Assembly: GCF_904846315.1 (NCBI RefSeq)
Contig: NZ_CAJHAF010000001.1
Span: 1 to 64,000 of the forward strand
Direction: 5' to 3'
DNA: 64,000 nucleotides
DNA from: Psychrobacter jeotgali
GTDB taxonomy: Bacteria; Pseudomonadota; Gammaproteobacteria; Pseudomonadales; Moraxellaceae
The translations under genes were made by a program, and so were the position numbers. Within the stretch, counting starts at the first letter, position 1, and each line of letters starts with the position of its first letter. Of this stretch, positions 38,848 to 48,578 are shown piece by piece. The notes under the pieces are model-generated. The model made no database searches. It saw nothing but the letters and a program-made list of their open reading frames with translations, and was not told the DNA's origin.

Positions 38848-41800
38848 TGTATGTTATCTCCAAGACTTACAGGCTGATAGCTATTAGACGAAGTTGAGCG
38901 TTGAGTATCGTCAGTTGGGGTTGCTGGGGTAGGGCTACCACCACCACCATTATCATCGTTACCATTGCCACCATCATTATGGTTATCACCATTATCATCT
39001 ACGTCATGAGCTTCGTTACCTTTATAAGGGAACATGCTACGGACCCAAACGTAGAACATTGGGATAAAGAAGATACCTAAGAAGGTAGCGGTGATAACAC
39101 CACCAACAACACTAGTACCAATAGCGTTCTGGCTACCTGAACCTGGGCCTGTCGCTATAAATAATGGCACAACACCCAAGCCAAAGGCAAGTGAAGTCAT
39201 AATAATCGGACGCAAACGTTGACGTGCTGCAATCATGACCGCATCTTTGAGGCTGTTTCCTTCCTCTTGGTGCTCTTTGGCGAATTCAATAATCAAAATG
39301 GCGTTCTTAGCTGATAGTCCGACCACCGTCAGTAAACCAACTTGCAAATAAATATCGTTATCAAAGTTTCGTAACCAAGTAAAGATTACCGCTCCTAACA
39401 CCCCAAGCGGAATAACTAACAATACTGAGAAGGGTACAGACCAGCTTTCATACAAGGCAGCCAAACATAAGAATACTACCAATATTGAAAGAGCATAGAG
39501 CATGGGTGCTTGCGCGCCGGACTTTTGCTCTTCTAACGATAGGCCTGTCCACTCATAACCAATACCTTCAGGAAGCTGACCTACCAATTCTTCCATCGTA
39601 TCCATCGCTTCACCGGTACTCAAACCAGGCGCCGCATTACCTTGAATATTCATAGAAGGTAAACTGTTATAGCGAGTTAGACGCGGAGAGCCCAATTGCC
39701 ATTCGCTGCTTGAGAAGGCATCAAAGGAAACCATACCGCCACCTTCGCCACGAACATACCACTTACCAATGTCACTAGGACTGGTACGGCTACTAGGTTC
39801 CCCTTGGATAAACACCCGTTTAATACGGCCACGATCAATAAAGTCATTAATGTAGCTTGATCCCCAAGCGGTAGAAATAACACTGTTAATACTACCCATG
39901 GACAAGCCATAAGCAGCGGCTTGTTCTTGGTTGACATTGACTTTTAATTGCGGCGCATCTTCTTGACCATTGGGACGAACGCCAGAGACATTTTCATTTT
40001 GTCCGGCCATGCCAAGTAACATGTTGCGGGCTTCAAGTAGGCCATCGTGACCAACGTTACCCACATCTTGCAGCATAAGGTCAAAACCACTGGAGTTACC
40101 GAGGCCACTAATTGCTGGCGGTACAATGGCAAATACTTGAGCTTCGTTAAGCTGAGTAAAGAAGTAACCATTGGCACGCTCAACAATAGCTTGAACCTCG
40201 TTTTCTTCGCCTTCGCGCTCACCCCAATCATTTAAAAGAATGAAAGCTAGACCAACGTTCTGCCCTTGTCCTGCAAAACTAAATCCTGCAATACTAAAAA
40301 TCGATTCAATATTGTTTTCTTCTTGGGAGCCATAATAATCAGATACTTTATCAAGCACTCCTCGGGTCTCATCGAGAGTAGCACCAGCTGGCAGTTGCAC
40401 AATGGTGAACATGATCCCCTGATCTTCTTCAGGTAAAAATGAACCAGGAATTCGTAGGAAGACCAAAGCCATAACTGCGATAATAGCTACGTAACCTACT
40501 AAATAAAGCCATTTGAAACGGACGCTTTTACCCACAACCTTTTCATAACTGCGACTTAGCTTAAAGAAGCCGCGGTTGAACCAACCAAAGAAACCTTTTT
40601 GCTCTTCGTCGCTACCTTTTTCGTGACTCTTACTACGTTTCAGTAAGGTAACACATAGGGCAGGGGTGAAGATAAGTGCTACCAGCGCAGACAATACCAT
40701 GGCGGTGATTAGGGTAATAGAGAACTGACGATAAATAACCCCAGTCGAACCACCAAAGAAAGCCATAGGTACGAATACTGCCGATAGAATAAGCGCAATA
40801 CCGATAACGATCTTACTAATCTCTCCCATGGACTGTATCGTGGCGTCCTTAATGGAGATATCAGGATTCTCCTCCAATATTCGTTCAACGTTCTCTACAA
40901 CTACGATAGCATCATCGACCAAGAGACCGATGGACAATACTAACGCAAACATAGTTAGTACGTTAATACTGAAGCCTGCTGCAAAAAGTACGGCAAAAGT
41001 ACCCAATATAACGACCGGTACCGCCAGTGTAGGAATAATAGTAGCCCGCCAGTTCTGTAAGAACAGGTACATGACGATGAATACTAGAGCAATAGCTTCC
41101 AATAAGGTATATACCACTTGTTCAATAGACAAGCGTACAAATGGGGTAGTGTCATAAGGAACAACGGTTGCAAGACCTTCTGGGAAGTTTTCTTCCAATT
41201 CAGAAATTCGATCTTCAATAGCTTCACGAACCTCCAAGGCGTTAGCGCCGGTAGCGAGTGAAATACCAAGACCAGCGGCTTCTTGACCATTAAACAAGGC
41301 CGTAACACCGTAGCTTTCACTACCAATTTCAACATCGGCTACATCACCCAAACGTACTTGCGCACCTGTACTATCGGTTTTTAGTAGAATATTTTTAAAT
41401 TCTTCAGGGGTTTGCAAATAGCTTTGAATAGTAACAGTGGCACTAATAACCTGCTCATCAGAATCTGCTGGTCTTTGTCCTAACTGACCCGCTGATACTT
41501 GCGCGTTTTGCGCGCGTACCGCATTGACCACATCGGTTGGCACCATATTGAAGCTACGCAGCTTAGAAGGGTCAAGCCATATACGCATAGCATAAGAAGA
41601 ACCAAATGATTGTACTTCACCAACCCCATCCACACGGCTTAATTGATCGACCACGTTGGCGTTAATATAGTCACCAATATCCGCTTCATCCATACTACCA
41701 TCGGTAGATATAAAGCCTTGTACCATTAAAAAGCTACTGGAGGATTTGTTAACGTTAACGCCTTGGCGCTGAACAGATTCAGGTAAAGAGCTGATAGCGG

Positions 41801-42137
41801 CTTGGAGCTTGTTTTGGACTTGTACCTGTGCAATATCTGGATCAGTACCGTTTTCAAAAGTCAGCGTCACGGATGCCCCACCGTTTGAAGAGCTTGATGA
41901 GGACATATACATCAGTCCGTCAAGTCCTTTCATACGTTGTTCGACAATCTGCACTACTGAGTTTTCAACCGTTTCTGCATCAGCACCAGGATAGGTTGCG
42001 CTAACCGTAATAGTTGGCGGCGCAATAGGAGGGTACTGCTCAATCGGTAAGCTAATAACCGATATGATCCCCACAAGCATGACTAGAATAGACAACACCC
42101 ATGCAAAAATAGGGCGGTTAATGAAAAAAAGTGACAT
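38844..42137 (-). CDS. RND efflux pump inner membrane transporter (AcrB/MexB/AdeJ family)
   Basis: The 1097-residue HAE1-family proton antiporter has twelve predicted membrane helices and two large periplasmic loops. Family marks: the start MSLFFINRPIFAWVLSI, the TM4 proton-relay Asp pair in GLLVDDAIVVVENVERI, and GLSAKNAILIIEFAKE in TM10 (relay Lys). An extra cytoplasmic tail of about 60 residues is rich in Asp, Asn, Gly and His (DNGDNHNDGGNGNDDNGGGG). The length exceeds AcrB (1049) mainly through this tail. Exports drugs, dyes and detergents with its adaptor and channel; substrate range cannot be read from sequence. Confidence 0.96.
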   Translation of the reverse strand: MSLFFINRPIFAWVLSILVMLVGIISVISLPIEQYPPIAPPTITVSATYPGADAETVENSVVQIVEQRMKGLDGLMYMSSSSSSNGGASVTLTFENGTDPDIAQVQVQNKLQAAISSLPESVQRQGVNVNKSSSSFLMVQGFISTDGSMDEADIGDYINANVVDQLSRVDGVGEVQSFGSSYAMRIWLDPSKLRSFNMVPTDVVNAVRAQNAQVSAGQLGQRPADSDEQVISATVTIQSYLQTPEEFKNILLKTDSTGAQVRLGDVADVEIGSESYGVTALFNGQEAAGLGISLATGANALEVREAIEDRISELEENFPEGLATVVPYDTTPFVRLSIEQVVYTLLEAIALVFIVMYLFLQNWRATIIPTLAVPVVILGTFAVLFAAGFSINVLTMFALVLSIGLLVDDAIVVVENVERILEENPDISIKDATIQSMGEISKIVIGIALILSAVFVPMAFFGGSTGVIYRQFSITLITAMVLSALVALIFTPALCVTLLKRSKSHEKGSDEEQKGFFGWFNRGFFKLSRSYEKVVGKSVRFKWLYLVGYVAIIAVMALVFLRIPGSFLPEEDQGIMFTIVQLPAGATLDETRGVLDKVSDYYGSQEENNIESIFSIAGFSFAGQGQNVGLAFILLNDWGEREGEENEVQAIVERANGYFFTQLNEAQVFAIVPPAISGLGNSSGFDLMLQDVGNVGHDGLLEARNMLLGMAGQNENVSGVRPNGQEDAPQLKVNVNQEQAAAYGLSMGSINSVISTAWGSSYINDFIDRGRIKRVFIQGEPSSRTSPSDIGKWYVRGEGGGMVSFDAFSSSEWQLGSPRLTRYNSLPSMNIQGNAAPGLSTGEAMDTMEELVGQLPEGIGYEWTGLSLEEQKSGAQAPMLYALSILVVFLCLAALYESWSVPFSVLLVIPLGVLGAVIFTWLRNFDNDIYLQVGLLTVVGLSAKNAILIIEFAKEHQEEGNSLKDAVMIAARQRLRPIIMTSLAFGLGVVPLFIATGPGSGSQNAIGTSVVGGVITATFLGIFFIPMFYVWVRSMFPYKGNEAHDVDDNGDNHNDGGNGNDDNGGGGSPTPATPTDDTQRSTSSNSYQPVSLGDNIQ

Positions 42138-42172
42138 AGTATATCCCTAGGTCTTCCTATCTTTGAATGGAA

Positions 42173-43591
42173 TTAGTTAGTGGTTGCTGCTGAACTATTA
42201 GCATCTGCATTATTATCAGCGTTATTAGCATTTTCACTAGCTGGCTTGTCCATCGTTTTAGCAGCTTGCTGTGGAGTTTTGCCGGTAGGCGGAGCTCCTG
42301 CTGCAGCTGATTCTGGATTAGGGTTGTCTAGTGGTTTTACGACGACTTCTTGTTCAGGTTGGACTTTACCACCGCCAATGACGACGACCTTATCTCCTGA
42401 CTCTAAGCCATCAGTGACCACCCATTGCCCCTCGTAAGTACCGCTAATAGTAACGGGACGGACCTGGATTTTGTTATTTCCATCTACGATGTATACTTGA
42501 GTATCACCTTTAGGAGTACGGGTAACGGCACTTTGCGGGATTAAAGCGGCATTAGGAATGACACTTTGAGTTAAGCGTGCGGAGACATACATACCCGGCA
42601 ATAAAACATTATTAGGGTTCGGGAATATAGCTCGCAGAGTCACGGCGCCCGTTGATTCATCAACTCTAGCCTCTGATAGCGCAATTTGACCGCGTACGGG
42701 ATAAACTGAACCATCCTCTAACACCAGCTCAACAGAGTTGATGCCCGCTTGAGCTTTACCTTCAGCGAGTTGTTGACGTAGTTTGAGTAGATCAGAGGAG
42801 GACTGACTGATATCCACATAAATAGGATCTAAACGTGAAACCGTAACCAAAGGTTCAGGTTGGCCTGAGCTCACTAAGGTGCCAGCAGTAACGTTTGAGC
42901 GATCGGTACGTCCGGTGATTGGAGAACGTACAATCGTACGATTGAGGTCTAGAGTACTAGCGTCCAAGTTAGCTTTGGCTGTTTGAATATTGGCCTTAGC
43001 ACTTTCTATGCCTGCTTGGGTTTGACCGACCGCTGCTTGTGCGCTTTCGACCGCAGCCTGTGCCGTACGGACCTGGGTCTGTGCTTGGTCATATTGCTGT
43101 TTAGAGATGGCGTCGATATCCACTAGGCCTTTAAGACGCTGAAAGTCGTTTACTGCTTGTGCTAACGATGCTTGACGACTCGCAAGCTCAGCTTTAGCAT
43201 TGGCATTATTGGCTAGTGCAGTCTGGTAGTTAGCCTGAGCCTGCTGTACTGCTGCCTGACCGCTAGCAACCGAAGTAGTATAGTTATCGGTATTGATACG
43301 ATAAAGAGGCTGATCCTTTTTGACATTGCTGCCTTCACGGAACAGTACTTCATTAATAATACCGTTTACCTGAGGCCGGACACCTGCTACTTCAAAAGCA
43401 GCGGTGCGACCAGAAAAAGTCTGTACTTGGGGGATAGTATCAAAGCTGACGGTCTGGACGTTGACGACGGCAGGTGGCATCTGCTGCTGAGCGGCTTCAC
43501 CAGCGGCGTCCTCGTTTTTGTCACAGCCAACCAGTACAGCTCCAGATAGTACAGATGCTATTACAAGCGCAAGATATGAGTGCTTCATCAA
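42173..43591 (-). CDS. RND efflux periplasmic adaptor lipoprotein (AcrA/MexA/AdeI family)
   Basis: The 472-residue membrane fusion protein has a signal peptide and lipobox LVGC (Cys near residue 23). Lipoyl half-motifs follow (FSGRTAAFEVAGVRPQVNGII), then an alpha-hairpin rich in Gln/Ala (about 100-205). The barrel (RTIVRSPITGRTDRSNVTAGTLV) and membrane-proximal domain complete the core. The C-terminal 50 residues are a low-complexity Asn/Ala/Asp tail (NANNADNNADAN) not needed by the fold. First gene of the adaptor-pump-channel operon, 36 bp before the pump gene. Confidence 0.95.
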   Translation of the reverse strand: MMKHSYLALVIASVLSGAVLVGCDKNEDAAGEAAQQQMPPAVVNVQTVSFDTIPQVQTFSGRTAAFEVAGVRPQVNGIINEVLFREGSNVKKDQPLYRINTDNYTTSVASGQAAVQQAQANYQTALANNANAKAELASRQASLAQAVNDFQRLKGLVDIDAISKQQYDQAQTQVRTAQAAVESAQAAVGQTQAGIESAKANIQTAKANLDASTLDLNRTIVRSPITGRTDRSNVTAGTLVSSGQPEPLVTVSRLDPIYVDISQSSSDLLKLRQQLAEGKAQAGINSVELVLEDGSVYPVRGQIALSEARVDESTGAVTLRAIFPNPNNVLLPGMYVSARLTQSVIPNAALIPQSAVTRTPKGDTQVYIVDGNNKIQVRPVTISGTYEGQWVVTDGLESGDKVVVIGGGKVQPEQEVVVKPLDNPNPESAAAGAPPTGKTPQQAAKTMDKPASENANNADNNADANSSAATTN

Positions 43592-44264
43592 GGTCCTCGT
43601 TAATAATATAAGTGCGATACAAGTAAAGTCGCAAGTAAAATCTTAGTGATTAGTCTTAAGGTAATAGCTATAGTAGCTGACTGGTAGAGAGTATTATCAG
43701 CAGCTTTTTAATGCAATAAACCGGTAAGTTAAGTTTTAGGGTCTGATTAATATCTAATGATTAACACCTAAATGTTATTAGTATTTAAACGGTTAACTCT
43801 TTAACCCTTAACCTTTAAATTTTAACGTCAAGCAAACAACCAAGACATAAAGTTGGTCAAGTCGTTCGTTTGGATTAATGGTGTTAGTTATTATAAACTA
43901 TCGGGTATACCCCACAGTCAAGCAATGAAAACCAATATCTATCAAAAGATATATTATTCAAAGCTGGTTTAAGGAGCTAAAAGTCTTGGTAGCGCTGCTA
44001 CAGTAACCAATAAACCTTATCTTGCATCCCAACTAACGACTCATTTATACATTGTTACTTTTTGTTATAAAATATGATTTTATTATCGATTTTGGACTTA
44101 AAGCTATGCAACAGCCCGATGTACATTTAAATAGTATAAAGTCAATATTTTAGCAATGTTTGCTAATTAAGGTCAAAACCTCATTGTTAATCGGAGCTTT
44201 TAAACTACCTATCATCGAGTAGAGCCCGTTAATAATGCTATATAAAGTGATTTTTGAAATAGAC
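43592..44264. promoter_or_regulatory. Intergenic region upstream of the RND operon, no regulator gene
   Basis: The 673 bp AT-rich stretch has no ORF and no adjacent TetR-type regulator gene. It contains a perfect 10-base palindrome GGGTATACCC at 43903-43912, about 310 bp before the adaptor start. I could not assign confident promoter boxes. The left part (43740-43830) is rich in TTAAC repeats. Confidence 0.4.
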
Positions 44265-45308
44265 TTATAATAAGCGTGCACTAGCAAGTTCAGTTAATTG
44301 ATGTAAGCCTTTACGGTAACGATTATCAGGAAGCTTGGTTAATGCTTGCTGGGCAAGTCTAGTTTCTTCTAAAGCGCGCTCAGTACAATAGGTAAGTGAT
44401 CCAGAGCTGCGTACTAGCTCGATTAACTGCTCAGCGTTAGGAGTTTTGCCGGTTTGCACGGCAATACGTAGCTGCTCATAGCCATCAGGGTTACTGTCTT
44501 TGAGTAACTCAAGCGCTTTAATAGTTGGTAATGTAGGTTTACCTTCGGCTAAATCGTCGCCTAAGTTTTTACCCATTAGCTCACTATCACCGCTATAGTC
44601 GAGTACATCATCAATGATCTGAAAGGCATTACCAAAATGCTGACCAAAGTCTGCTAATGCTGGTAGATACTGCTCTTGCCTCTGCAATATAGCTGCACCT
44701 TGGGTGGCCATCATAAATAGACGTGAGGTTTTACCATCGATGATCCGCAAGTAATCATCCTCAGTGGCGCTAGGATTATGCTGGTGCTGTAATTGCAGCA
44801 CTTCACCTTCAGCGATATCACAGGTGCCATCGGAGAATAATTGCAACAACGGTAAGCTTTGAAAACCAACTAATAAGTTAAAGGCGCGGGCGATCAAATA
44901 GTCGCCTACTAACACGGCAGTAGCGTTGTCCCAAGTAGCATTGGCAGTGGGTTTACCGCGGCGCTGTCCAGACTCGTCAATCACATCATCGTGGACTAAA
45001 GTAGCGGTATGCAGCATCTCGGTAATTGCTGCTAGATGCATCGCTTGCTGTGATGGGCTGTCATTGAACATACGGGCGCATAGAAGCGTGATCAGCGGGC
45101 GCATTCGTTTACCACCCGCACTAATGACATGTTGAGAGACACTCATAACCAGTTGGACTTTTGAGTCAAGACTACCAAAGACTTGCTGGTCCATAATTTC
45201 AAAGTCATCAGCAACGATGCTTTGGATATCAGCGTAACTTGGAATATCGTTAGAGCCTGAAGTAGGCGAGAGGATAGTCGATGATTGAGATGAAGAAATA
45301 CTGGTCAT
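44265..45308 (-). CDS. ispB: Octaprenyl diphosphate synthase (polyprenyl synthetase)
   Basis: The 347-residue trans-prenyltransferase builds the ubiquinone side chain. The first Asp-rich motif is in LVHDDVIDESGQRRGKPTAN near residue 105 and the second in IIDDVLDYSGDSELMGKNLGDD. GGKRMRPLI is the usual substrate-binding motif. About 30 N-terminal residues are Ser/Thr-rich and extra. It diverges from rplU, the arrangement common in gammaproteobacteria, which supports ispB over ispA. Chain length cannot be proved from sequence. Confidence 0.93.
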   Translation of the reverse strand: MTSISSSQSSTILSPTSGSNDIPSYADIQSIVADDFEIMDQQVFGSLDSKVQLVMSVSQHVISAGGKRMRPLITLLCARMFNDSPSQQAMHLAAITEMLHTATLVHDDVIDESGQRRGKPTANATWDNATAVLVGDYLIARAFNLLVGFQSLPLLQLFSDGTCDIAEGEVLQLQHQHNPSATEDDYLRIIDGKTSRLFMMATQGAAILQRQEQYLPALADFGQHFGNAFQIIDDVLDYSGDSELMGKNLGDDLAEGKPTLPTIKALELLKDSNPDGYEQLRIAVQTGKTPNAEQLIELVRSSGSLTYCTERALEETRLAQQALTKLPDNRYRKGLHQLTELASARLL

Positions 45309-45844
45309 AATAAATAGTCATACCAATTAATAAAAAAGAAGAATAGCGAAGTGTTATAGCTATTTGTGAGCATATAATAACATAGCTACTTATGTAAATC
45401 GGTTATTAAAGTGCAATAGAGACATAACAGCGGTAACAATATAGTGATAGCTGCTATCGTGAGGCAGTGGTAAAGAGCTGCAGCTGCCTAATCTAAACCT
45501 CCATTTAGCGCTGCTTTTAATTGAGGCTGCTTTTAATATAGTTGGTTATACTAGGTAGGGTGTTATCTTTATAAGTCCTTTTAATTACCTTTAAGCGATA
45601 AATACAGAAATAATTGTAAGTTACTGATTATATAAGCTATAATAGCCGGCGTTAGGCTAAAAGCTATGATTGGTTTTGTTACAGCGTGACCACCTTAAAA
45701 AACAAACGACACAAGTAAGCTAGATGACTTGCTTTTAAAGCTAAAAGTAAGTAAAATCTTGCCTTTAATTTTTCCCTGTCGTGTTCGTTATCGAAGCGTT
45801 GATATTATGTCAGCCACGGCACACGGGTTAAACGGAGTCAGACA
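45309..45844. other. Divergent ispB-rplU intergenic region
   Basis: The 536 bp region has no ORF. It contains the rplU promoter near 45614-45643 and then a 200-base untranslated leader. An RNA control element for L21 is possible, but I recognise no known leader motif. Confidence 0.5.
45614..45643 (+). promoter_or_regulatory. Promoter of rplU-rpmA
   Basis: TTGTAA (45614-45619) and a perfect TATAAT (45638-45643) are 18 bp apart, followed by the GC-rich AGCCGGCG discriminator. This suits a ribosomal protein operon. It lies about 200 bp before the L21 start codon. Confidence 0.6.
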
Positions 45845-46156
45845 ATGTACGCAGTAATTAAAAGTGGTGGTAAGCAGCACCGTGTAGTCGTCGATGAATT
45901 GCTTAAAGTTGAATTACTAAAAGCAGAAACCGGCGAAACGATTAAGTTTGAAGATGTTTTGATGGTTGTTGATGGTGATAACGTCAAAATTGGTCAACCA
46001 GTCGTTGAAGGTGCTAGTGTAGAGGTTGAAGTGGTTGAACATGGTCGCGGCGAAAAAATCCGTATCATCAAGCACAACCGTCGTAAGCATTATCACAAAG
46101 AGCAAGGTCACCGCCAATGGTACACCTTGTTAAAAATCAAAGCGATTAATGCTTAA
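45845..46156 (+). CDS. rplU: 50S ribosomal protein L21
   Basis: The 103-residue protein has the exact length of E. coli L21. The start [18 protein letters not shown] and the core [15 protein letters not shown] with ending YTLLKIKAI are diagnostic. It binds 23S rRNA near L20. It is first of the rplU-rpmA pair, with a GGAG ribosome site. Confidence 0.99.
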   Translation: MYAVIKSGGKQHRVVVDELLKVELLKAETGETIKFEDVLMVVDGDNVKIGQPVVEGASVEVEVVEHGRGEKIRIIKHNRRKHYHKEQGHRQWYTLLKIKAINA

Positions 46157-46263
46157 TTATCAATATTTAGTTATTACTGAATAGTTATTACTGATAAATA
46201 ACGCACTAAAAGCTCAAGATATATCACATAAGTGATAAATCAAATTAACAAGGAGATTTTCTC

Positions 46264-46521
46264 ATGGCACATAAAAAAGCTGCCGGTTCGACCCGTAACG
46301 GTCGTGATTCAAACCCAAAAATGCTTGGCGTAAAGATCTTTGGTGGTCAAGCTATCACTGCTGGTAACATCATCGTTCGCCAACGTGGTACAGAATTTCA
46401 TGCTGGCGAAGGTGTTGGCATGGGTCGTGATCATACTTTATTCGCACTAAATGATGGTGTAGTGAAGTTTACGACTAAAGGTAAATTTAACCGTCGCTAT
46501 GTGATGGTTGAAAGCGCATAA
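46264..46521 (+). CDS. rpmA: 50S ribosomal protein L27
   Basis: The 85-residue protein begins [16 protein letters not shown], the gammaproteobacterial L27 start with no cleavable N-terminal extension; the N-terminus reaches the peptidyl-transferase centre. The middle matches the family ([20 protein letters not shown]). An AAGGAG ribosome site is near 46250. It lies 107 bp after rplU. Confidence 0.99.
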   Translation: MAHKKAAGSTRNGRDSNPKMLGVKIFGGQAITAGNIIVRQRGTEFHAGEGVGMGRDHTLFALNDGVVKFTTKGKFNRRYVMVESA

Positions 46522-46624
46522 TTGTTATGTGCACAGGATGTACAGCTACTAGACGGCTGACTAATCTTCTTTAAAGTAACACTAAATTGTTATGTTAATG
46601 AAGACTTAAAGTATATAAGTAGCG

Positions 46625-46666
46625 AAATCCCCATTACTGATTTATCGGTAATGGGGATTTTTTATG
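46625..46666 (+). terminator. Terminator of rplU-rpmA
   Basis: AAATCCCCATTAC pairs with GTAATGGGGATTT around a ten-base loop, followed by a T run. It lies about 105 bases after the rpmA stop. Confidence 0.88.
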
Positions 46667-46882
46667 GGCTACTGTTCTTTAATAACTTCAGTATTCACTT
46701 GATGAAAGGCTGTCATGAAGTCATGAAAGGCTAACTATATAAGCTCAAGAGATAAGACCAAAAGTAGTTAATATTAATAACGGTCCTATGCAATATAGCG
46801 TAATATAGCCCGTTACAAGCGTGTATGGCAGGCGTAGTATTGATTGCAATTCATGACTAGGCGTGTGATAAAAAAACTGGCA

Positions 46883-46906
46883 CACTGTTTTTATAATTTA
46901 ACAGTG
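46883..46906 (+). promoter_or_regulatory. Possible lolA promoter within an inverted repeat
   Basis: A perfect TATAAT (46892-46897) lies at the centre of the inverted repeat CACTGTT (46883-46889) / AACAGTG (46900-46906). No good -35 box is seen. The symmetry over the -10 box resembles an operator. The region 46667-47007 otherwise has no gene. Confidence 0.4.
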
Positions 46907-47007
46907 CAAGGTATGAAGGTAAGGTATGAAAACTAATAACTAGGATAAACCTATCAAGACAACCCCTATTTTACTTTGAAGCTAATATTTTTATGAGAGG
47001 ATAAAGA

Positions 47008-47715
47008 ATGACTTTTTTAACCAAGCAAGCTAATTCAACTAAGCAAACAATGACCCTAAAGCAAAAATTGATGAGTGGTGTGTTAACGGGAGCTTTAGTC
47101 TCTACTCTAGGCGTAGCAGCGCCTATGATCGCTTTGACTCAGTCAGCTACCGCCGCACCTGCTGACAGCTTAGTAGCGGCTAAACGTCTGAATAAGCTAT
47201 TAACCAATACCAAAAGCATGACTGCTAACTTTTCTCAAACTACCAAAGGGGCAAGCAGTGGCACCTTTACCGGAACGATGAGTGTTCAGCGTCCTAATAA
47301 TTTTCGCTGGGAAACCAAATCACCATCAGAGCAAATAATCGTAGCTAATGGTAATTCCATGTGGATATACGATAAGGATTTGGAGCAAGCAACCAAACAA
47401 GCGGTTGATACCCAAGTAGGTAATACACCGGCACTATTACTATCAGGTGATCCGAGCAAAATTGATAAAAACTTTAGGGTTACCCAGCCTTATAGTAGCA
47501 AAAACTACTACGTGCTCTATCCTAAATCAGGCGATGCAAGCTTTAAAAATCTATCCGTAAGCTTTAGTGGTGGTAAGCCAGTCATGATGGTACTCAATGA
47601 TAGCCTAGGTCAGACGACATCGATCAAATTTAGTAATATCAAACTCAACCCCAGTATCAATAGCAGTCAATTTAAATTTACTCCGCCAGCAGGAGTGGAT
47701 GTTATTAACCAGTAG
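47008..47715 (+). CDS. lolA: Outer membrane lipoprotein carrier protein LolA
   Basis: The 235-residue periplasmic chaperone carries lipoproteins from LolCDE to LolB. The signal peptide is long: about 20 polar residues before the hydrophobic core (SGVLTGALVSTLGVAAPMIAL), ending in ATAAPADS. Mature motifs: MTANFSQTTKGASSGTFTGTMSVQRPNNFRWETKSPSEQIIVANGNSMWIYDKDLEQ, here cited by its conserved parts FRWE and WIYDKDLEQ. A later ATG could give a shorter signal. It is monocistronic, with terminator downstream. Confidence 0.95.
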   Translation: MTFLTKQANSTKQTMTLKQKLMSGVLTGALVSTLGVAAPMIALTQSATAAPADSLVAAKRLNKLLTNTKSMTANFSQTTKGASSGTFTGTMSVQRPNNFRWETKSPSEQIIVANGNSMWIYDKDLEQATKQAVDTQVGNTPALLLSGDPSKIDKNFRVTQPYSSKNYYVLYPKSGDASFKNLSVSFSGGKPVMMVLNDSLGQTTSIKFSNIKLNPSINSSQFKFTPPAGVDVINQ

Positions 47716-47779
47716 GTGCACCATTAAGGTTTAAAAGTGTTCAGGCAAGATAAAAGGTTGTTATCGAACATAATCACAG

Positions 47780-47812
47780 GGCAAGCCATCTATCGGGCTT
47801 GTCTTTTTTTTA
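47780..47812 (+). terminator. Terminator of lolA
   Basis: GCAAGCC and GGCTTGT form a stem (one G-U) with a short loop, followed by a run of T. It lies about 65 bases after the lolA stop. Confidence 0.75.
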
Positions 47813-48578
47813 TATCTGCCTCTATATATGTTGGTTGCAATTAAGCTTATTTGGTTTACAATGTTTTTAAATTCAGCCTTGCTCGCTTTGGTTTTTATGG
47901 AGCAAGTATGGCAGGGCCGTTTAAGCCTTAACTCAGATTTTTTTTGTGTTGCTGCAAGCTTATAAGTATGGGCAGCTTTTGTTCATCAGACCGCTATCAA
48001 GTCTTTGTAATAAATATTGCCTAGTTTAAAATACATATTTTGTAGCATATAAAATGACTGAACAATATTGTCAAAAACTGGCTTTTGAAGCGCTATAAGC
48101 GTATAGTAAGCAAATAATTTATGCCAATTGTCACGCCATTTTGACTACGTATAACGAGTTATTAAATCAATTAAATGACTTAGTATGATATTGATTTAAT
48201 AAGTTTGTCTTGCGTTATTATAAGGGTTTGACGACCAGCCTTTATCTGCTTAGTTGCCAGATATTTTTCAGGGTGGTTTTCGATAAGCCCACCGTCAATA
48301 ATCTTGATAATTGGTCGTTACCAACACCGTTTGGTCTGTTTAGTGCTGATAGTTAAATAGTACTGATGCTTAGTTATTGATAATCAGCTATTGATAAAGC
48401 TATCCATTAACAGTCATTTGTGTTTTCGTCTGCGTTAAGGCTCAGCTTAGTGCTATAGGAAGTGAGTATCCTTAGTAGTTAGTATTTACTAGTTTAGTAG
48501 GTACTGTTTTTAGGTTATTCATTCTCATAGTTATTCAGTTGTACCTAACACTCGAATGGGTGAGGAGCACGTATTATC
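47813..48578 (+). promoter_or_regulatory. Long control region of the nuo operon
   Basis: More than 760 bp without an ORF precede nuoA. One promoter candidate is TTGCAA (47835-47840), 16 bp, TACAAT (47857-47862), which would leave a leader of about 700 nt. A short hairpin GGGTGG/CCCACC occurs near 48271-48292. TATTGATAA occurs twice near 48376-48400. No known riboswitch or sRNA was recognised. Confidence 0.4.
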
